From: CAVZVZ01 sp963778895
GTDB taxonomy: Bacteria; Actinomycetota; Acidimicrobiia; Acidimicrobiales; Acidimicrobilacustridaceae
Assembly (NCBI GenBank): GCA_963778895.1
Contig: CAVZVZ010000005.1
Coordinates: forward strand, 1,550,001-1,614,000
DNA: 64,000 nt
Direction: 5' to 3'
Positions within the stretch are counted from its first letter, which is position 1, and each line of letters opens with the position of its first letter. The notes beneath the pieces are model-generated. The model was not told the origin of the DNA. It ran no database searches and saw nothing but the letters and a program-made list of their open reading frames with translations. Positions 1 to 7,250 of this stretch are shown piece after piece. Made by a program: the position numbers and the translations under genes.

Positions 1-1
1 A

Positions 2-379
2 GACGAGGCGGTCGACTTCTACGTCGACAAGCTCGGCCTGGAAGTCACCAGCGACCTCGACCTCGGTTTCATGCGGTGGCTGACCGTGTGCGTGCCGGGC
101 GACCCCGGGCGCGAGATCCTGCTCGAGAAGCCCGGGCCGCCGTCCATGGACGAGGCGACCGCCGCACAAGTACGGGACCTCGTGACGAAAGGCGCCATGG
201 GTGGCTGGCTCTGCATCACCACCGATGACGCCCAGTCGACGTTCGAAACGCTGAAGCAGCGCGGCGTCGACATCACCGACGAGCCGAGCCCGAAGCCCTA
301 CGGCATCGATTTCGGCATCCGCGATCCTTTCGGCAACGCCATCCGCATCGGCCAGATGTTCGACACCAACCCGACCTGA
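2..379 (+). CDS. VOC (glyoxalase/bleomycin resistance) family protein, 5' end missing
   Basis: The reading frame is open from base 2, so the gene starts before the window. The visible part begins DEAVDFYVDKLGLEV, the typical first beta-alpha unit of a vicinal oxygen chelate domain, and ends with FGIRDPFGNAIRIGQ, the closing DP-GN strand of this fold. These proteins are small metal-dependent lyases, dioxygenases or resistance proteins. The substrate cannot be told from sequence. The next gene starts about 50 bases downstream with its own -10 box. Confidence 0.8.
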   Translation, partial: DEAVDFYVDKLGLEVTSDLDLGFMRWLTVCVPGDPGREILLEKPGPPSMDEATAAQVRDLVTKGAMGGWLCITTDDAQSTFETLKQRGVDITDEPSPKPYGIDFGIRDPFGNAIRIGQMFDTNPT

Positions 380-414
380 TCGCCACCTGGCGAGTCGGGC
401 CAGGACTCCGCTCG

Positions 415-420
415 TAAGCT
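415..420 (+). promoter_or_regulatory. -10 box TAAGCT for a leaderless start
   Basis: TAAGCT lies 9 bases before the ATG at 430, with no Shine-Dalgarno sequence between them. This is the TANNNT pattern seen throughout the window. Confidence 0.5.
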
Positions 421-429
421 CAGCGGGGT

Positions 430-1332
430 ATGGAGGCCGCCTTCTTCGATCTCGACAAGACGGTCATCGCCAAGGCATCGATGGTCGCCTTCGGGCCGCC
501 CCTGTTGCGGGCCGGCATGATCTCGCGCCGCTTGCTGGCCCGGGCCCTGTGGAGCCAGATGGTCTTCCACTACCTGGGCGCCGACGAGGAACGCATGCGC
601 AAGTTCCGCGAGTCCGCGCTGCGAGTCACTCGCGGGTGGGACCAGGAACGGATCCGCACCCTCGTGGGCGACACGCTCCTCGAGGTCATCGAACCCATCG
701 TCTATGACGAGGCGCTCGAGTTGATTCGCGAGCACCAGGCTGCCGGGCGAAGGGTCTTCATCATCTCGGCGTCACCGGAAGAGATCGTCGAACCGCTCGG
801 CCGCTACCTCGGCGTCGACGGCGTGATCGCCAGTCGGGCTCGCATCGACGACGAGGGTCGCTACACCGGCGAGGTCGACTTCTACTCCTACGGCCCGTTC
901 AAGGCCGAGGCCATCCTCGAGGTCGCCAATTGGGAAGGCATCGACCTCACCAAGTCATACGCGTACTCGGACTCGATCACGGACTTGCCCATGCTCGAAG
1001 TCGTGGGCCGACCGGTGGTGGTCAATCCCGATCGCGATCTGGCGCGCATCGCCAAAGATCGGGACTGGGAGGTCCGCCTGTTCCGCATCGGCGTGCCGTT
1101 GCGAGAACGAGTGCCGATGCCGCCGCCACGCCTGGCCGCGGCCGTCGCGACCACGGCCACCATCGCCGCGGCCGGCGCGGGAGCGGTGTGGTGGTGGTCT
1201 AAAAGAGCAACGCCCCCGCCGCCCACCGGGGCTGCGAGGGCGAAGGCCTTGTTGTCTAGGAGTCCTGCAGCTTCTTCACCGCAAAAGCGGCCAGAGCGAG
1301 GACGACGATCACCACGAGGAGCTTCTTCATGA
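430..1332 (+). CDS. HAD-IB family phosphatase (SerB-like)
   Basis: Haloacid dehalogenase subfamily IB hydrolase. The nucleophile motif FFDLDKTVIAK lies at residues 5-15, motif II near FIISASPEEIVEPLG, and motif III/IV in YAYSDSITDLPMLE followed by VVVNPDRDL. A hydrophobic Ala/Gly-rich stretch ending VWWWSK sits near residue 255. Relatives in actinobacteria are membrane-associated phosphatases of unknown substrate. The last 40 codons after VWWWSK are proline/arginine rich, run through a terminator hairpin and lie antisense to a 24-codon gene. The natural C-terminus may therefore be near base 1200, with a base error extending the frame. Phosphatase family is secure; substrate unknown. Confidence 0.82.
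   Translation: MEAAFFDLDKTVIAKASMVAFGPPLLRAGMISRRLLARALWSQMVFHYLGADEERMRKFRESALRVTRGWDQERIRTLVGDTLLEVIEPIVYDEALELIREHQAAGRRVFIISASPEEIVEPLGRYLGVDGVIASRARIDDEGRYTGEVDFYSYGPFKAEAILEVANWEGIDLTKSYAYSDSITDLPMLEVVGRPVVVNPDRDLARIAKDRDWEVRLFRIGVPLRERVPMPPPRLAAAVATTATIAAAGAGAVWWWSKRATPPPPTGAARAKALLSRSPAASSPQKRPERGRRSPRGASS
1204..1242 (-). terminator. Rho-independent terminator (minus strand)
   Basis: On the minus strand CGCCCTCGCAGCCCC pairs with GGCGGCGGGGGCG (about 13 bp, one mismatch) across a GGTG loop, followed by TTGCTCTTTT. It lies just downstream of the small minus-strand gene at 1256-1330. Confidence 0.65.
1256..1330 (-). CDS. Small single-span membrane peptide, DLW-39-like (24 aa)
   Basis: A 24-codon frame reads MKKLLVVIVVLALAAFAVKK and ends LQDS: basic N-terminus, one hydrophobic span, basic and polar tail. 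It resembles the short DLW-39-type peptides often found between unrelated genes in actinobacteria, but lacks their C-terminal DLW. A strong terminator directly follows it on the same strand, which supports transcription. It lies antisense to the 3' end of the HAD gene. Function unknown. Confidence 0.5.
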   Translation of the reverse strand: MKKLLVVIVVLALAAFAVKKLQDS

Positions 1333-1375
1333 GTTCGGAGCTTACGACGCCTACGGGCGTCATGCACCTGCCGAA

Positions 1376-2311
1376 TTAGACGGCCAGGAGATCGCGGGCG
1401 CCGGTGTCGCTCGAAGGGTGACGCAGCTTCGACATGGCGCGAGCCTCGATCTGGCGGATCCGCTCACGAGTGAGGTTGAAGTGCTCACCGACCTCTTCGA
1501 GGGTGCGGGGCTCACCCCGATCGAGCCCGAAGCGCAGCTTCAGGATCTCGCGTTCACGCTCGTCGAGCGGGCTGAGAAGCCGGGCGATCTCCTCGGGGAG
1601 CAGCGCCGTAGCCGCGACCTCGAACGGAGATTCGGCTGAACGATCCTCGACGACGTCGCCGAGCTCGGCGTCGCCGTCTTCCCGCAGCGGCTCCGACAGC
1701 GAAAGGGGCTCGGCCGCGAAGCGCAATGCCTCGGTGACCTTGTCTTCCGGCATCTCGACCTCGGCCGACAGCTCGGCCAGCGTGGCGGGACGGCCGAGCT
1801 TGAGCTCGAGCCGGGCCCGGGCCTTCTGCAGGCGAGCGAGGGTGTCACCGGCATGTACCGGCAGACGAATGGTGCGGCCGGTATTGGCGATGCCGCGGGT
1901 GATCGCTTGGCGGATCCACCACGTCGCATAGGTCGAGAACTTGAAGCCCTTGCGCCAGTCGAACTTCTCGACGGCGTGCATCAGGCCGAGGTTGCCCTCC
2001 TGGATGAGGTCGAGCAGCGGCAAACCTGACGCTTGGTACTTCTTGGCGATCGACACGACCAGACGGAGGTTCGACTGCACGAAGGTGCGCTCGGCATCCT
2101 CGCCCTCGCGCAGCTGCTTGCGCAGCTCGCGCTTGCGCGCCGGCGTGAGCTCCTTGGCCACCTCGAGATTGGCTCGGGCCTCGTTGCCGGCTTCGATGGC
2201 CTGCGCCAGGCGAACCTCGTCGTCTTTGGTGAGCAGCGGATACTGCCCGATGTCCGTGAGGTAGAGGCGGACGAGGTCTTCTTCGTCCCGCTCAACACGC
2301 TCTTTGGGCAA
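1376..2311 (-). CDS. RNA polymerase sigma-70 factor, RpoD/SigA-like (group 1/2)
   Basis: 311-residue sigma factor with region 1.2 (LVRLYLTDIGQYPLLT), region 2 with the -10 recognition helix (FSTYATWWIRQAITRGIA), region 3 and region 4.2 ending in a helix-turn-helix (TLEEVGEHFNLTRERIRQIE). It directs RNA polymerase to promoters. It lacks the long acidic N-terminal extension of large primary sigma factors, so it may be the primary factor of a compact type or a group 2 paralogue such as SigB/HrdB. Start: TTG at 2311 preceded by GAAGAGG at good spacing; no closer ATG preserves region 1.2. Confidence 0.92.
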   Translation of the reverse strand: MPKERVERDEEDLVRLYLTDIGQYPLLTKDDEVRLAQAIEAGNEARANLEVAKELTPARKRELRKQLREGEDAERTFVQSNLRLVVSIAKKYQASGLPLLDLIQEGNLGLMHAVEKFDWRKGFKFSTYATWWIRQAITRGIANTGRTIRLPVHAGDTLARLQKARARLELKLGRPATLAELSAEVEMPEDKVTEALRFAAEPLSLSEPLREDGDAELGDVVEDRSAESPFEVAATALLPEEIARLLSPLDEREREILKLRFGLDRGEPRTLEEVGEHFNLTRERIRQIEARAMSKLRHPSSDTGARDLLAV

Positions 2312-2586
2312 GGTGCACCTCTTCGATCAAACCGGGGTGGGTGAGGCGCATGACGCGCTCACTGAAAATTCGCTTCTGTTTGCGCAGGTCCGAGCCCTCG
2401 GGGCCCAATGCTCCGGTCCCTTCCGGACTGAGCTGCCCCTACGATACCGATCCGGTCAAGAGGCCCAACCCGACCTGGGAAAACGCTCCTTTCGAGCTGG
2501 CAACCAGCCCTCCGCCCTAGGGTCGGCGCGTCGGCGCCCACGTTGAGCCGTTTTCCCGATCCTCTGCCTCCCGCCAGGACATTCAC

Positions 2587-2889
2587 ATGGATCTCACCAT
2601 CGTCAGCCTCGTCTTCGACGCCTCCGACCCCGAGGCGCTGGCCGCTGTCCTGGCCAAGTACGTCGTGGTCACCAGAGGGGCTCCGGGCTGTCGGAACATC
2701 GACTTGTGCGCCTCGATCAGCCGCCCGGCCCGATTCGTGGTGATCGAGAAGTGGGAGTCACCCGAGACCCAGCGCACCCATTTCGACTCGGCCGAGATGA
2801 TCGAGATGGCCGATGCATGCAACGGCCTGCTGCTGCGGGCCCCGGAGATCGACCTGCTCGATCCGATCAGCGCCCACGACCTCAACTGA
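2587..2889 (+). CDS. Antibiotic biosynthesis monooxygenase (ABM) domain protein
   Basis: 100-residue dimeric alpha-beta barrel protein of the ABM/YgiN type: an opening strand, a central RPARFVVIEKWESPET motif followed by a helix with HFDSAEMIEMAD. Members act as small cofactor-free quinol monooxygenases or heme-degrading enzymes, or have no known role. A purine-rich AGGA lies about 8 bases before the ATG. The gene is convergent with the ferritin-like operon, five bases from it. Confidence 0.72.
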   Translation: MDLTIVSLVFDASDPEALAAVLAKYVVVTRGAPGCRNIDLCASISRPARFVVIEKWESPETQRTHFDSAEMIEMADACNGLLLRAPEIDLLDPISAHDLN

Positions 2890-2894
2890 GCGAG

Positions 2895-3455
2895 TCAGAC
2901 GGCGGCGGGCGCGGACGCCACGGCGTCGGCGGAGATCTGTTCGATCTCGGCCCACGTCAGCCCGTCGCCGGACCACAGCAGCTCGAAGCCGCGGTCCACA
3001 CCATCGCTGAAGCCGTGGCGAGTGCGGAAGGAATAGAGCCACCGTTGCTTCTGGCCTTCGTAACCGAGGCCGGCGACGCGGCCAATCGCGTAGGTGTCCC
3101 ACGCGACTCGAAGCGGCAACTCCATCTCGTCCCGATCCGGAGGCGTGCCGAAGTCGGGCCGCAGTAGATCCTTCGCTTGGAAAAGCAAGCGGCCGATCGT
3201 GCGCAAGGCGGCCGGCTCGTAGTACTTGCGGAGCCGTTTGGGATCTTCGAACGCACCGCCGTCGATCTCCAGGACCACGGGGTCGGTCGATGCGATCCGC
3301 ACGCGCCCGAGCGGCACCGTCTCGTCGATCCGCAACTCGACGTCGTGTTCGCCGATCTGGACTTGGTCGGCCAAGCGCTCGACCAACGCGGCGATCTGGG
3401 CCGCGTCGTACTCGACCATCGTGAAGGTCTCAGGCGAGACCGTGACCCGGGCCAA
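2895..3455 (-). CDS. Conserved protein of unknown function, last gene of the ferritin-like operon
   Basis: 186-residue soluble protein, not recognised by family. It shows a hydrophilic N-terminal half with MVEYDAAQIAALVERLADQV, a central ALRTIGRLLFQAKDLL helix and a Trp-rich C-terminal part (QRWLYSFRTRHG). No signal peptide or membrane segment. It starts 2 bases after the stop of the upstream di-iron protein, so the three genes 4974 to 2895 are almost certainly co-transcribed and this product probably works with the two ferritin-like proteins. Function not assigned. Confidence 0.7.
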   Translation of the reverse strand: MARVTVSPETFTMVEYDAAQIAALVERLADQVQIGEHDVELRIDETVPLGRVRIASTDPVVLEIDGGAFEDPKRLRKYYEPAALRTIGRLLFQAKDLLRPDFGTPPDRDEMELPLRVAWDTYAIGRVAGLGYEGQKQRWLYSFRTRHGFSDGVDRGFELLWSGDGLTWAEIEQISADAVASAPAAV

Positions 3456-3457
3456 GG

Positions 3458-4309
3458 TCAGCTGCCGGCGTCGGCCAGGGCTGACGCCGAGGCCATGCGC
3501 TGTTCCATCACGCCACGCGCTTCGGTCGACAACTCCGCGATCTCGTCGATCTCCTTGTCGTCGAAGCCCGCCAGCTCGCGGAATCGGCGAGCCAAGCGGA
3601 TGGGGCTGTCGTCCTCGTCACCGCGGAAGCCACCGAGGGAGAAGAGACGGTCGACCGTGCGCTGGAACTCGAGCGCCTGATCACGGCGCTCCTTGTCGTT
3701 CTCGGTGAGGCGACGTAGCCAGTCCGAACCCATCTTCACGTGCGTGACCTCGTCGGCGAGCATCCAGTCCTCGCAGAACTCGAGCACCGGGTCGCCGGCC
3801 ACCTGCCCGAACTCGCGCATGGTGTTGAACACGTCGATCGCGAGCCCTTCGAGCGCTCGATTCACGCCGGTGAGCCGCAGCAGTGGGTCGGGGGCGCAGG
3901 CCGCTTCGTACAGGAACACCTGCTCGCCGTACTCGCCGATCTCAGTGCCCATCCAGTCACCGAGCTTCACCGAGATCTCACAATGCCGGGCCTCGTCCCA
4001 ACACTGACGAGCCATGTCGAGCTTGAGCTCGAACGGCACCTCGGTGGTGTCGTCCACACCTTTGCCGACTTCGAAGTCGAAACAGGTGCGGCCGGCGCCT
4101 TCGAGCGCCTGCATCTCACCGACGAAGATGCCGTGCATCAACGCTCGAGCCCGCTCGGGCGCGTCCGGGAGCGCCGGCACCAGTTTCTGGGGACCGCGGC
4201 GGCCGTTGCCTTGATTGCCGACCCGAGGGTCGTTGAAGCCGTCCATGATCTGACTGCGCACGAAACGCTGGTCTCGGGCGAGCTCATCGGCGGGCAGATG
4301 CTTCTTCAC
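3458..4309 (-). CDS. Ferritin-like di-iron protein (DUF455/MiaE-like)
   Basis: 283-residue all-helical protein with four di-iron ligand segments in order: GIFVGEMQALEGAGR, CWDEARHCEISVKLG (ExxH), NRALEGLAIDVFN, and LADEVTHVKMGSDWL (ExxH). This pattern matches ferritin-like four-helix carboxylate di-iron proteins such as DUF455 and MiaE. Such enzymes use O2 for hydroxylation or act as oxidases; the substrate is unknown here. Its ATG overlaps the upstream stop by four bases (ATGA), giving translational coupling with the second ferritin-like gene. Confidence 0.75.
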   Translation of the reverse strand: MKKHLPADELARDQRFVRSQIMDGFNDPRVGNQGNGRRGPQKLVPALPDAPERARALMHGIFVGEMQALEGAGRTCFDFEVGKGVDDTTEVPFELKLDMARQCWDEARHCEISVKLGDWMGTEIGEYGEQVFLYEAACAPDPLLRLTGVNRALEGLAIDVFNTMREFGQVAGDPVLEFCEDWMLADEVTHVKMGSDWLRRLTENDKERRDQALEFQRTVDRLFSLGGFRGDEDDSPIRLARRFRELAGFDDKEIDEIAELSTEARGVMEQRMASASALADAGS

Positions 4310-4974
4310 GACGCGACCTCCTGGGCCATTGCTTCGTCTTCGAGTGTCGAGCCGATCGATCCCGGCCCGGCGATTCCTCCGGCCAGCAACATCAACTTCT
4401 CGAGCTTGGCTTGGTGTGCGGTCGCCCGATCGATGTGTTCGGGCGTCTCGGTCAGGGACTGGATCAGCATCTCGCCGTCACGCCAATCGTCGAACTCGTC
4501 CTGCAACGCGAACTTGAGCGAACGAATCGTCGGAGCATCGGTGATCGTGCTCGTGTTGTTGAGGTGATACGTGTACGCGGCGATCTTGTGCGGAATGAGC
4601 ACGCGGTACACACCGACGAGCTTCTCGATCGTGTCTCCCGGCGCCTCCGGAGCGGTCATGGCCTCGACGAAGTTCACGAGCTGGTCGTTCGCCGGCACCG
4701 TGAGCCGGTCGGGGTTCATCTCGCGAAGTTCGGGCAGCCGCTTGTGCCACAGCTCGGCGTGCCACGCGTGGTGATAGCAGTGCGTGCCGAGCCGAAGCTT
4801 CACGTCGAGCTCCGGCACTGTGGCGACCCACCCGCCGAGCGCCTCGAACAGGCGCATCTCGATCCACTTGTAGTGCCCCACGCGACGCGCCGATTCCTCG
4901 ACGGTGAACGAGCCCGGCAGCTCGCGCCGGTCCCACGGCGCGAACGCCGCTCGGGGCCTGCTCGAATCAGCCAT
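4306..4974 (-). CDS. Ferritin-like helical protein, partner of the adjacent di-iron protein
   Basis: 222-residue helical protein. The segment KWIEMRLFEALGGWVATVP is followed by GTHCYHHAWHAELWHKRLP, with Glu and several His arranged as in ferritin-like metal sites; a later helix carries FALQDEFDDWRDGEML. Start chosen at ATG 4974, behind a strong GGGGGAG site; the frame continues 94 codons further upstream but without ribosome site or family-like sequence. First gene of a three-gene operon. Probably forms a complex with the DUF455-like protein; reaction unknown. Confidence 0.65.
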   Translation of the reverse strand: MADSSRPRAAFAPWDRRELPGSFTVEESARRVGHYKWIEMRLFEALGGWVATVPELDVKLRLGTHCYHHAWHAELWHKRLPELREMNPDRLTVPANDQLVNFVEAMTAPEAPGDTIEKLVGVYRVLIPHKIAAYTYHLNNTSTITDAPTIRSLKFALQDEFDDWRDGEMLIQSLTETPEHIDRATAHQAKLEKLMLLAGGIAGPGSIGSTLEDEAMAQEVAS

Positions 4975-5268
4975 GTGGGCTCCCCCTTCGATCCGCCTGC
5001 CTGCGCTCACCCGTGGTGAACATGATTCAGCAAGAGCGTACCGGTCCCGACGAGCGGCCGTCAGCCCCAGCCGCGTCACCCATCGTTGAACGATGGGACG
5101 TACTCGAACGCTCCAGCCAGATCGTTCGAGGTCTCCGGCTGCCTGCTCGAGCCCATGTTCGAACGAACCGGCTTCGAGATCCGCGAGGCGGACTACTCGA
5201 AGGACAGGTTCGACGCGAAGTACCTCTTGTCCGTGGTCCGAGAAGCGGCTCGCCACGTGCGGCGGGCG

Positions 5269-5679
5269 CTAGGCGGGGCCGACCGCCAGCTCGTCGAGGA
5301 GCTCGCGCACCAGTTGTTCGATCCGATCGCGAATCGGTCGGATCTGCGCGGCAGACAGCCCGGCAGGGTCAGGCAGATCCCAGTCGAGATAGCGCCGACC
5401 CGGGAACACCGGGCACGCGTCGCCACAACCCATCGTGACCACCAGGTCGGCCTGCTCGACCGCATCGGTCGTCAGGATCATTGGTTGGGCAGTGCGCAGA
5501 TCGATGTCGAGCTCGAGCATGACCTCGACGACCGCGGGGTTCACCTCGTCGGCCGGGATCGAGCCCGCCGACCTCACTGCTACGCGCCCGCCTGCGTGAC
5601 GGTCCAGGAGCGCGGCCGCCATCTGCGAGCGGCCTGCGTTGTGGACACAGACGAACAGGACCACCGGAACGTCGCTCAT
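5269..5679 (-). CDS. arsC: Arsenate reductase, low-molecular-weight phosphatase type
   Basis: 136-residue enzyme with the P-loop VCVHNAGRSQMAAALL near residues 10-25 (CxxxxxR nucleophile cysteine) and the aspartate loop YLDWDLPDPAG. It reduces arsenate to arsenite, as in thioredoxin- or mycothiol-linked ArsC families. Further cysteines lie in MGCGDACPVF. Its ATG overlaps the stop of the aquaporin gene (ATGA). Last gene of an ars operon with arsI and aqpS, controlled from the ArsR operator region. Confidence 0.92.
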   Translation of the reverse strand: MSDVPVVLFVCVHNAGRSQMAAALLDRHAGGRVAVRSAGSIPADEVNPAVVEVMLELDIDLRTAQPMILTTDAVEQADLVVTMGCGDACPVFPGRRYLDWDLPDPAGLSAAQIRPIRDRIEQLVRELLDELAVGPA

Positions 5680-6410
5680 CGGCTCTCCTCACGCCGATTC
5701 GCCCGGCGCTCGACCGACCCGAACAGAAGCACGACTGCCCCGATGGCGAGAGCCGCGCCCGTGAGTTGGGCCAGGATGAACGCAGGAGCGCTCGCCGGTG
5801 CGATGCCGGCAAACGAATCCGACAACGTCCGCCCGATGGTCACCGCAGGATTGGCGAAGCCCGTGGACGACGTGAACCAGTATGCGGCGGCGATGTACCC
5901 GGCGACGGCGAAGGGAACGAAGCGACGCTCACCGCTGTGTGTCAGCCCGAAGATCACGAGAACGAGACCGAGCGTGGCGACGATCTCCCCCAGCCAGATA
6001 CCGCCACCGGAACGGATCTGCGTCGACGTCTCGATGAGCGGCAGATCGAACATGGCGTTGGCAACGATCGCGCCGAGGCAGCCACCGGCCACTTGCGCCC
6101 CGACGTATGCCACGGCCTCGGTCGTGCTGCATCGACGAAACGAGCGGTCGACGAGCGTGACCGCCGGGTTCAGATGCGCACCGGATACGGGGCCGACGAC
6201 CAAGATGATCGCTGCGAGCGCGGTCGCGGTGGCGAAGGCGTTCTCGAACAGTTGCAAACCGACCTCACCGGGCGACAACCGCGAGGCGGCGATACCGGAG
6301 CCGACGATCGCGCATACGAGCAACGCTGTTCCCAGGGCCTCCGCGGCACACCGACGGAGCAGTGAGGGCCTGGTGCTGTGGATACTGGTTACGGCTGCCG
6401 TTTCGTTCAC
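5676..6410 (-). CDS. aqpS: Aquaglyceroporin-family channel (AqpS-like) of the ars operon
   Basis: MIP-family channel of about 244 residues with both NPA loops: GAHLNPAVTLVD and GFANPAVTIGRTL, plus six hydrophobic spans. In ars operons such a channel lets arsenite made by ArsC leave the cell down its gradient, replacing an ArsB or Acr3 pump (established for the Sinorhizobium type; inferred here). No pump gene lies nearby. Start taken as GTG 6410, one base after the arsI stop (TGACGTG). An in-frame ATG at 6494 would lie deep inside arsI and is less likely. Confidence 0.85.
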   Translation of the reverse strand: MNETAAVTSIHSTRPSLLRRCAAEALGTALLVCAIVGSGIAASRLSPGEVGLQLFENAFATATALAAIILVVGPVSGAHLNPAVTLVDRSFRRCSTTEAVAYVGAQVAGGCLGAIVANAMFDLPLIETSTQIRSGGGIWLGEIVATLGLVLVIFGLTHSGERRFVPFAVAGYIAAAYWFTSSTGFANPAVTIGRTLSDSFAGIAPASAPAFILAQLTGAALAIGAVVLLFGSVERRANRREESR

Positions 6411-6411
6411 G

Positions 6412-6816
6412 TCAGCCGGCGCAACACACTGACGCGGTCCCGGTGTCTGGTTCGGCGTCGGCCAGGACCGCGTAGATCTCCCAAGGTGCGCCATCGGCGT
6501 CGTCGACCCACACCTTGTCCTGCACGGCGTAGCAACAGGTGACCTCGTCCTCGGTCACGGTCTCGAGCCCCTCGCCGCTCAGCCGGACGGTCGTCGCGCG
6601 CACCTCGGCTGGTGTCTCGACTTCGACACCGAGGTGGTTCAGGCTCCCGCCGTGCCCGGGATTCTCGATGAGCACCAGCTTGACGGGGGGCTCCGCCACG
6701 GCGAAGTTGGCGTAGCCAGGCCTGATCTTGGCCGGCTCGGTGGCGAACAGCTTCGAGTAGAACGCGACCGCGTCGTCGAGGTTGTCCACGTTGAGTGCGA
6801 GTTGGAGTCGTGACAT
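6412..6816 (-). CDS. arsI: ArsI/CadI-family VOC metalloenzyme (C-As lyase type)
   Basis: 134-residue vicinal oxygen chelate protein: LQLALNVDNLDDAVAFYSKL at the N-terminus, HLGVEVETPAEV in the middle, then EVTCCYAVQDKVWVDDADG with the vicinal cysteine pair typical of ArsI/CadI, and a C-terminal CC. ArsI splits trivalent methylarsenicals to arsenite with Fe2+ and O2. GGAGAAGG lies 9 bases before the ATG. First gene of the operon running away from the ArsR operators. Confidence 0.85.
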   Translation of the reverse strand: MSRLQLALNVDNLDDAVAFYSKLFATEPAKIRPGYANFAVAEPPVKLVLIENPGHGGSLNHLGVEVETPAEVRATTVRLSGEGLETVTEDEVTCCYAVQDKVWVDDADGAPWEIYAVLADAEPDTGTASVCCAG

Positions 6817-6833
6817 CGCCGGACCTTCTCCGT

Positions 6834-6885
6834 ATATTGATGAACGTCGATGAATGTACCTATCGCATCGATGAACGTCAATATG
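6834..6885. promoter_or_regulatory. Divergent ars promoter region with two ArsR-type operator sites
   Basis: Between arsI and arsR, ATATTGATGAACGTCGATGA (6834-6853) and CATCGATGAACGTCAATAT (6866-6884) form an inverted pair with ATATTGA/TCAATAT ends. This matches the ATTGA-type dyads bound by ArsR/SmtB repressors. Both transcription units would be controlled from here. Confidence 0.65.
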
Positions 6886-6899
6886 TGAAGCCGGGGACG

Positions 6900-7250
6900 A
6901 TGTCCAAGACGAAGATCGCCACCATCGCGACGGACGAGTGCTGTCCGAGCGTCCTGACCGAAACCCTCGACGAGCACGACGCCGGCGAGTTGGCGCGGGG
7001 ATTCGCGGCCCTCGCCGACCCCACGCGCCTCCGGCTGCTGAACCTGCTCGCCGCCGCGGAAACCGGCGAGATCTGTGCGTGTGATTTCGTCGAGCCCACC
7101 GGGAAGAGCCAGCCGACGGTCTCTCATCATCTCCGGACGCTCACCGAAGCCGGACTCATCGTCGGCGACAAACGCGGGCGGTGGGTCTGGTACTCGCTGG
7201 TCCCCGATCGACTCGAGGCGCTTCGCGGCGCGCTCGGTCAGCCGCGGTAG
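6900..7250 (+). CDS. arsR: ArsR/SmtB-family arsenic-responsive repressor
   Basis: About 116 residues from the ATG at 6900. Winged helix: GFAALADPTRLRLLNLL, recognition helix KSQPTVSHHLRTLTEAG, wing KRGRWVWYSL. Candidate As(III) ligands are the CxC in EICACDFVEP and the N-terminal DECCPSV pair. The frame extends 35 codons upstream but would cross the operator, so the inner ATG is preferred. Divergent from arsI. The 3' end overlaps the convergent nadE by 13 bases. Confidence 0.9.
   Translation: MSKTKIATIATDECCPSVLTETLDEHDAGELARGFAALADPTRLRLLNLLAAAETGEICACDFVEPTGKSQPTVSHHLRTLTEAGLIVGDKRGRWVWYSLVPDRLEALRGALGQPR

Noticed and set aside
1200..1332. The arginine/proline-rich C-terminus of the HAD phosphatase as a functional tail
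   Set aside because: It reads through a terminator hairpin and antisense to a small gene; a shifted stop near 1200 is more likely, though I cannot prove it.
4975..5256. A 94-residue N-terminal extension of the ferritin-like gene
   Set aside because: The extension shows no family-like sequence, whereas ATG 4974 has a strong GGGGGAG site.
5086..6432. A 448-codon plus-strand open frame across the ars operon
   Set aside because: It is antisense to arsC and the aquaporin, whose motifs are clear, and its sequence has no family features; high GC makes long antisense frames common.
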